Origin: Bacteroidetes bacterium ADurb.Bin013
Lineage (GTDB): Bacteria; Bacteroidota; Bacteroidia; Bacteroidales; UBA932
Direction of reading: 5' to 3'
Length of the DNA stretch: 64,000 nucleotides
NCBI GenBank assembly: GCA_002071385.1
Contig: MWFB01000009.1
Coordinates: 1-64,000, forward strand
Both the position numbers and the translations under genes were made by a program. Shown one piece after another: positions 63,422 to 64,000 of this stretch. Positions within the stretch are counted from its first letter, which is position 1. Each line of letters begins with the position of its first letter. Below the pieces are notes generated by a model that was not told the DNA's origin, did not search any database, and worked only from the letters and a program-made list of their open reading frames with translations.

Positions 63422-64000
63422 GTGAAACGTAGCCTGATATTCATTTTGTGTTTATTGTGTTCAGGTTCCCTTGTCTATGGGCAGTTTGCCGTTGACATGG
63501 GGCAAAAGGACACTAAGTCATCACAAGATACTACCGTTCAGGCAAAAGAGCCCTTCAAACTACGTACCTATTTTTCGGCTTTGGCCGGGAAGGACACCCT
63601 GAAACTGGGCCGCGTATTTTCCGGAGCTGTAGTCCTGCCTGGCTATTCCCAGGCGTACAACCGGCAGTACTGGAAGATCCCCGTTGTTTATGCCGGTATG
63701 GGTGCCGGAATTTTTATGGGAACGCGTTTCCATAACAAATACAAGGAAACTGAAAACGATTCCTATGCTTTATACCAGAATCTTTGCTATGTGGGAGCCG
63801 GATTGTTTTACTGGGGAAGCCTGCTGGACGGTGTGGCAGGTTTTAAGCATGAAAAGGCCTTCCTGCCGGCAAAAGCCACCTTGTATTCCGCACTGCTTCC
63901 GGGACTTGGACAGGTTTACAACGGGGACTACTGGAAAATACCCGTCATATACGGAGGCCTTATTGCCTGCGGTTATTTCTGGCAATACAACGGACTGCAG
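63422..64000 (+). CDS. DUF5683-type membrane protein (cut by window end)
   Basis: An open frame from GTG 63422 runs to the window edge (193 codons, no stop). It begins with a signal peptide (about 1-21, ILCLLCSGSLVYGQ), then a hydrophilic stretch, then two copies of a PGxxQxYNxxYWKIPxxYxG unit: LPGYSQAYNRQYWKIPVVYA near residue 74 and LPGLGQVYNGDYWKIPVIYG near 165, each followed by a membrane segment. This repeat is the hallmark of the DUF5683 family, which commonly follows parAB in Bacteroidetes. Function unknown. No ATG fits near the start, so GTG is chosen for its place just ahead of the signal peptide. Confidence 0.75.
   Translation, partial: MKRSLIFILCLLCSGSLVYGQFAVDMGQKDTKSSQDTTVQAKEPFKLRTYFSALAGKDTLKLGRVFSGAVVLPGYSQAYNRQYWKIPVVYAGMGAGIFMGTRFHNKYKETENDSYALYQNLCYVGAGLFYWGSLLDGVAGFKHEKAFLPAKATLYSALLPGLGQVYNGDYWKIPVIYGGLIACGYFWQYNGLQ

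Noticed and set aside
63405-63432. Possible parS site near the parB stop (TTTACCTGTGAAACG)
   Set aside because: Only the right half resembles the GTGAAAC arm of the parS palindrome; the left half does not match, and it overlaps the start of the next gene.

Overview
This window looks like a contiguous chromosomal stretch of an anaerobic member of the Bacteroidota, most likely order Bacteroidales. The evidence is the gene order (nadK-uppS-bamA-ompH-ompH-murI; atpD-atpC-[AtpI-like]-atpB-E-F-H-A-G; parA-parB-DUF5683; hpt-adk-obg), promoter boxes of the form TAnnTTTG, the near absence of Shine-Dalgarno sequences, and ferredoxin-linked 2-oxoacid metabolism. I cannot place it below order level. Almost everything is housekeeping. 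I see no prophage, insertion sequence, CRISPR array, toxin-antitoxin pair or defence island, and no gap longer than about 110 bp.

Layout. 1-5.3 kb (+): envelope biogenesis (end of nadK, uppS, bamA, two Skp/OmpH chaperones, murI). 5.2-10.3 kb (-): type II pantothenate kinase, NADP-glutamate dehydrogenase and a two-subunit 2-oxoacid:ferredoxin oxidoreductase. 10.3-23.4 kb (-): one transcription/translation superoperon running from a promoter at 23.34 kb through tRNA-Thr(TGT)-Tyr-Gly-Thr(GGT)-tuf-tRNA-Trp-secE-nusG-rplK-rplA-rplJ-rplL-rpoB-rpoC to an intrinsic terminator at 10.33 kb. 23.4-26.6 kb (-): dxs and purA. 26.7-29.5 kb (+): a tandem pair of MFSD1-like transporters. 29.6-33.1 kb (-): ssb, aroE, a TrmH-type rRNA methyltransferase, lysS. 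33.2-34.9 kb (+): recJ. 34.9-39.9 kb (-): aroK, topoisomerase IV subunits A and B. 40-47.2 kb (+): a complete F1Fo ATP synthase operon. 47.2-48.65 kb (-): hpf, a Xer recombinase and rpsU. 48.75-54.6 kb (+): hutU and methylmalonyl-CoA mutase mutA-mutB. 54.6-58.2 kb (-): lplA, a PAP2 phosphatase, obg, adk, hpt. 58.2-60.7 kb (+): purE and a helix-hairpin-helix/outer-membrane protein. 60.7-61.65 kb (-): a lipid kinase. 61.7-64 kb (+): parA, parB and a DUF5683 gene cut by the window end.

How the genes may work together (inference): urocanase, glutamate dehydrogenase, 2-oxoglutarate:ferredoxin oxidoreductase and methylmalonyl-CoA mutase are steps of a route from histidine/glutamate through succinyl-CoA towards propionate. 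With the ATP synthase (c subunit of H+ type), this suggests an amino-acid-fermenting anaerobe.

No wholly new multigene system stands out. The most interesting signals are regulatory. (1) rpsU (ribosomal protein bS21) carries a strong Shine-Dalgarno sequence, and its stop codon lies in the loop of its own intrinsic terminator, immediately ahead of a near-leaderless xerC-hpf unit whose hpf gene also has a strong Shine-Dalgarno. (2) Three divergent intergenic regions carry back-to-back TAnnTTTG boxes at an identical 40-bp offset. Protein-level oddities include MutB lacking the usual N-terminal arm, a 106-bp convergent overlap of murI and the pantothenate kinase gene, the tandem MFSD1-like pair, and an F1 epsilon subunit reduced to its N-terminal domain.
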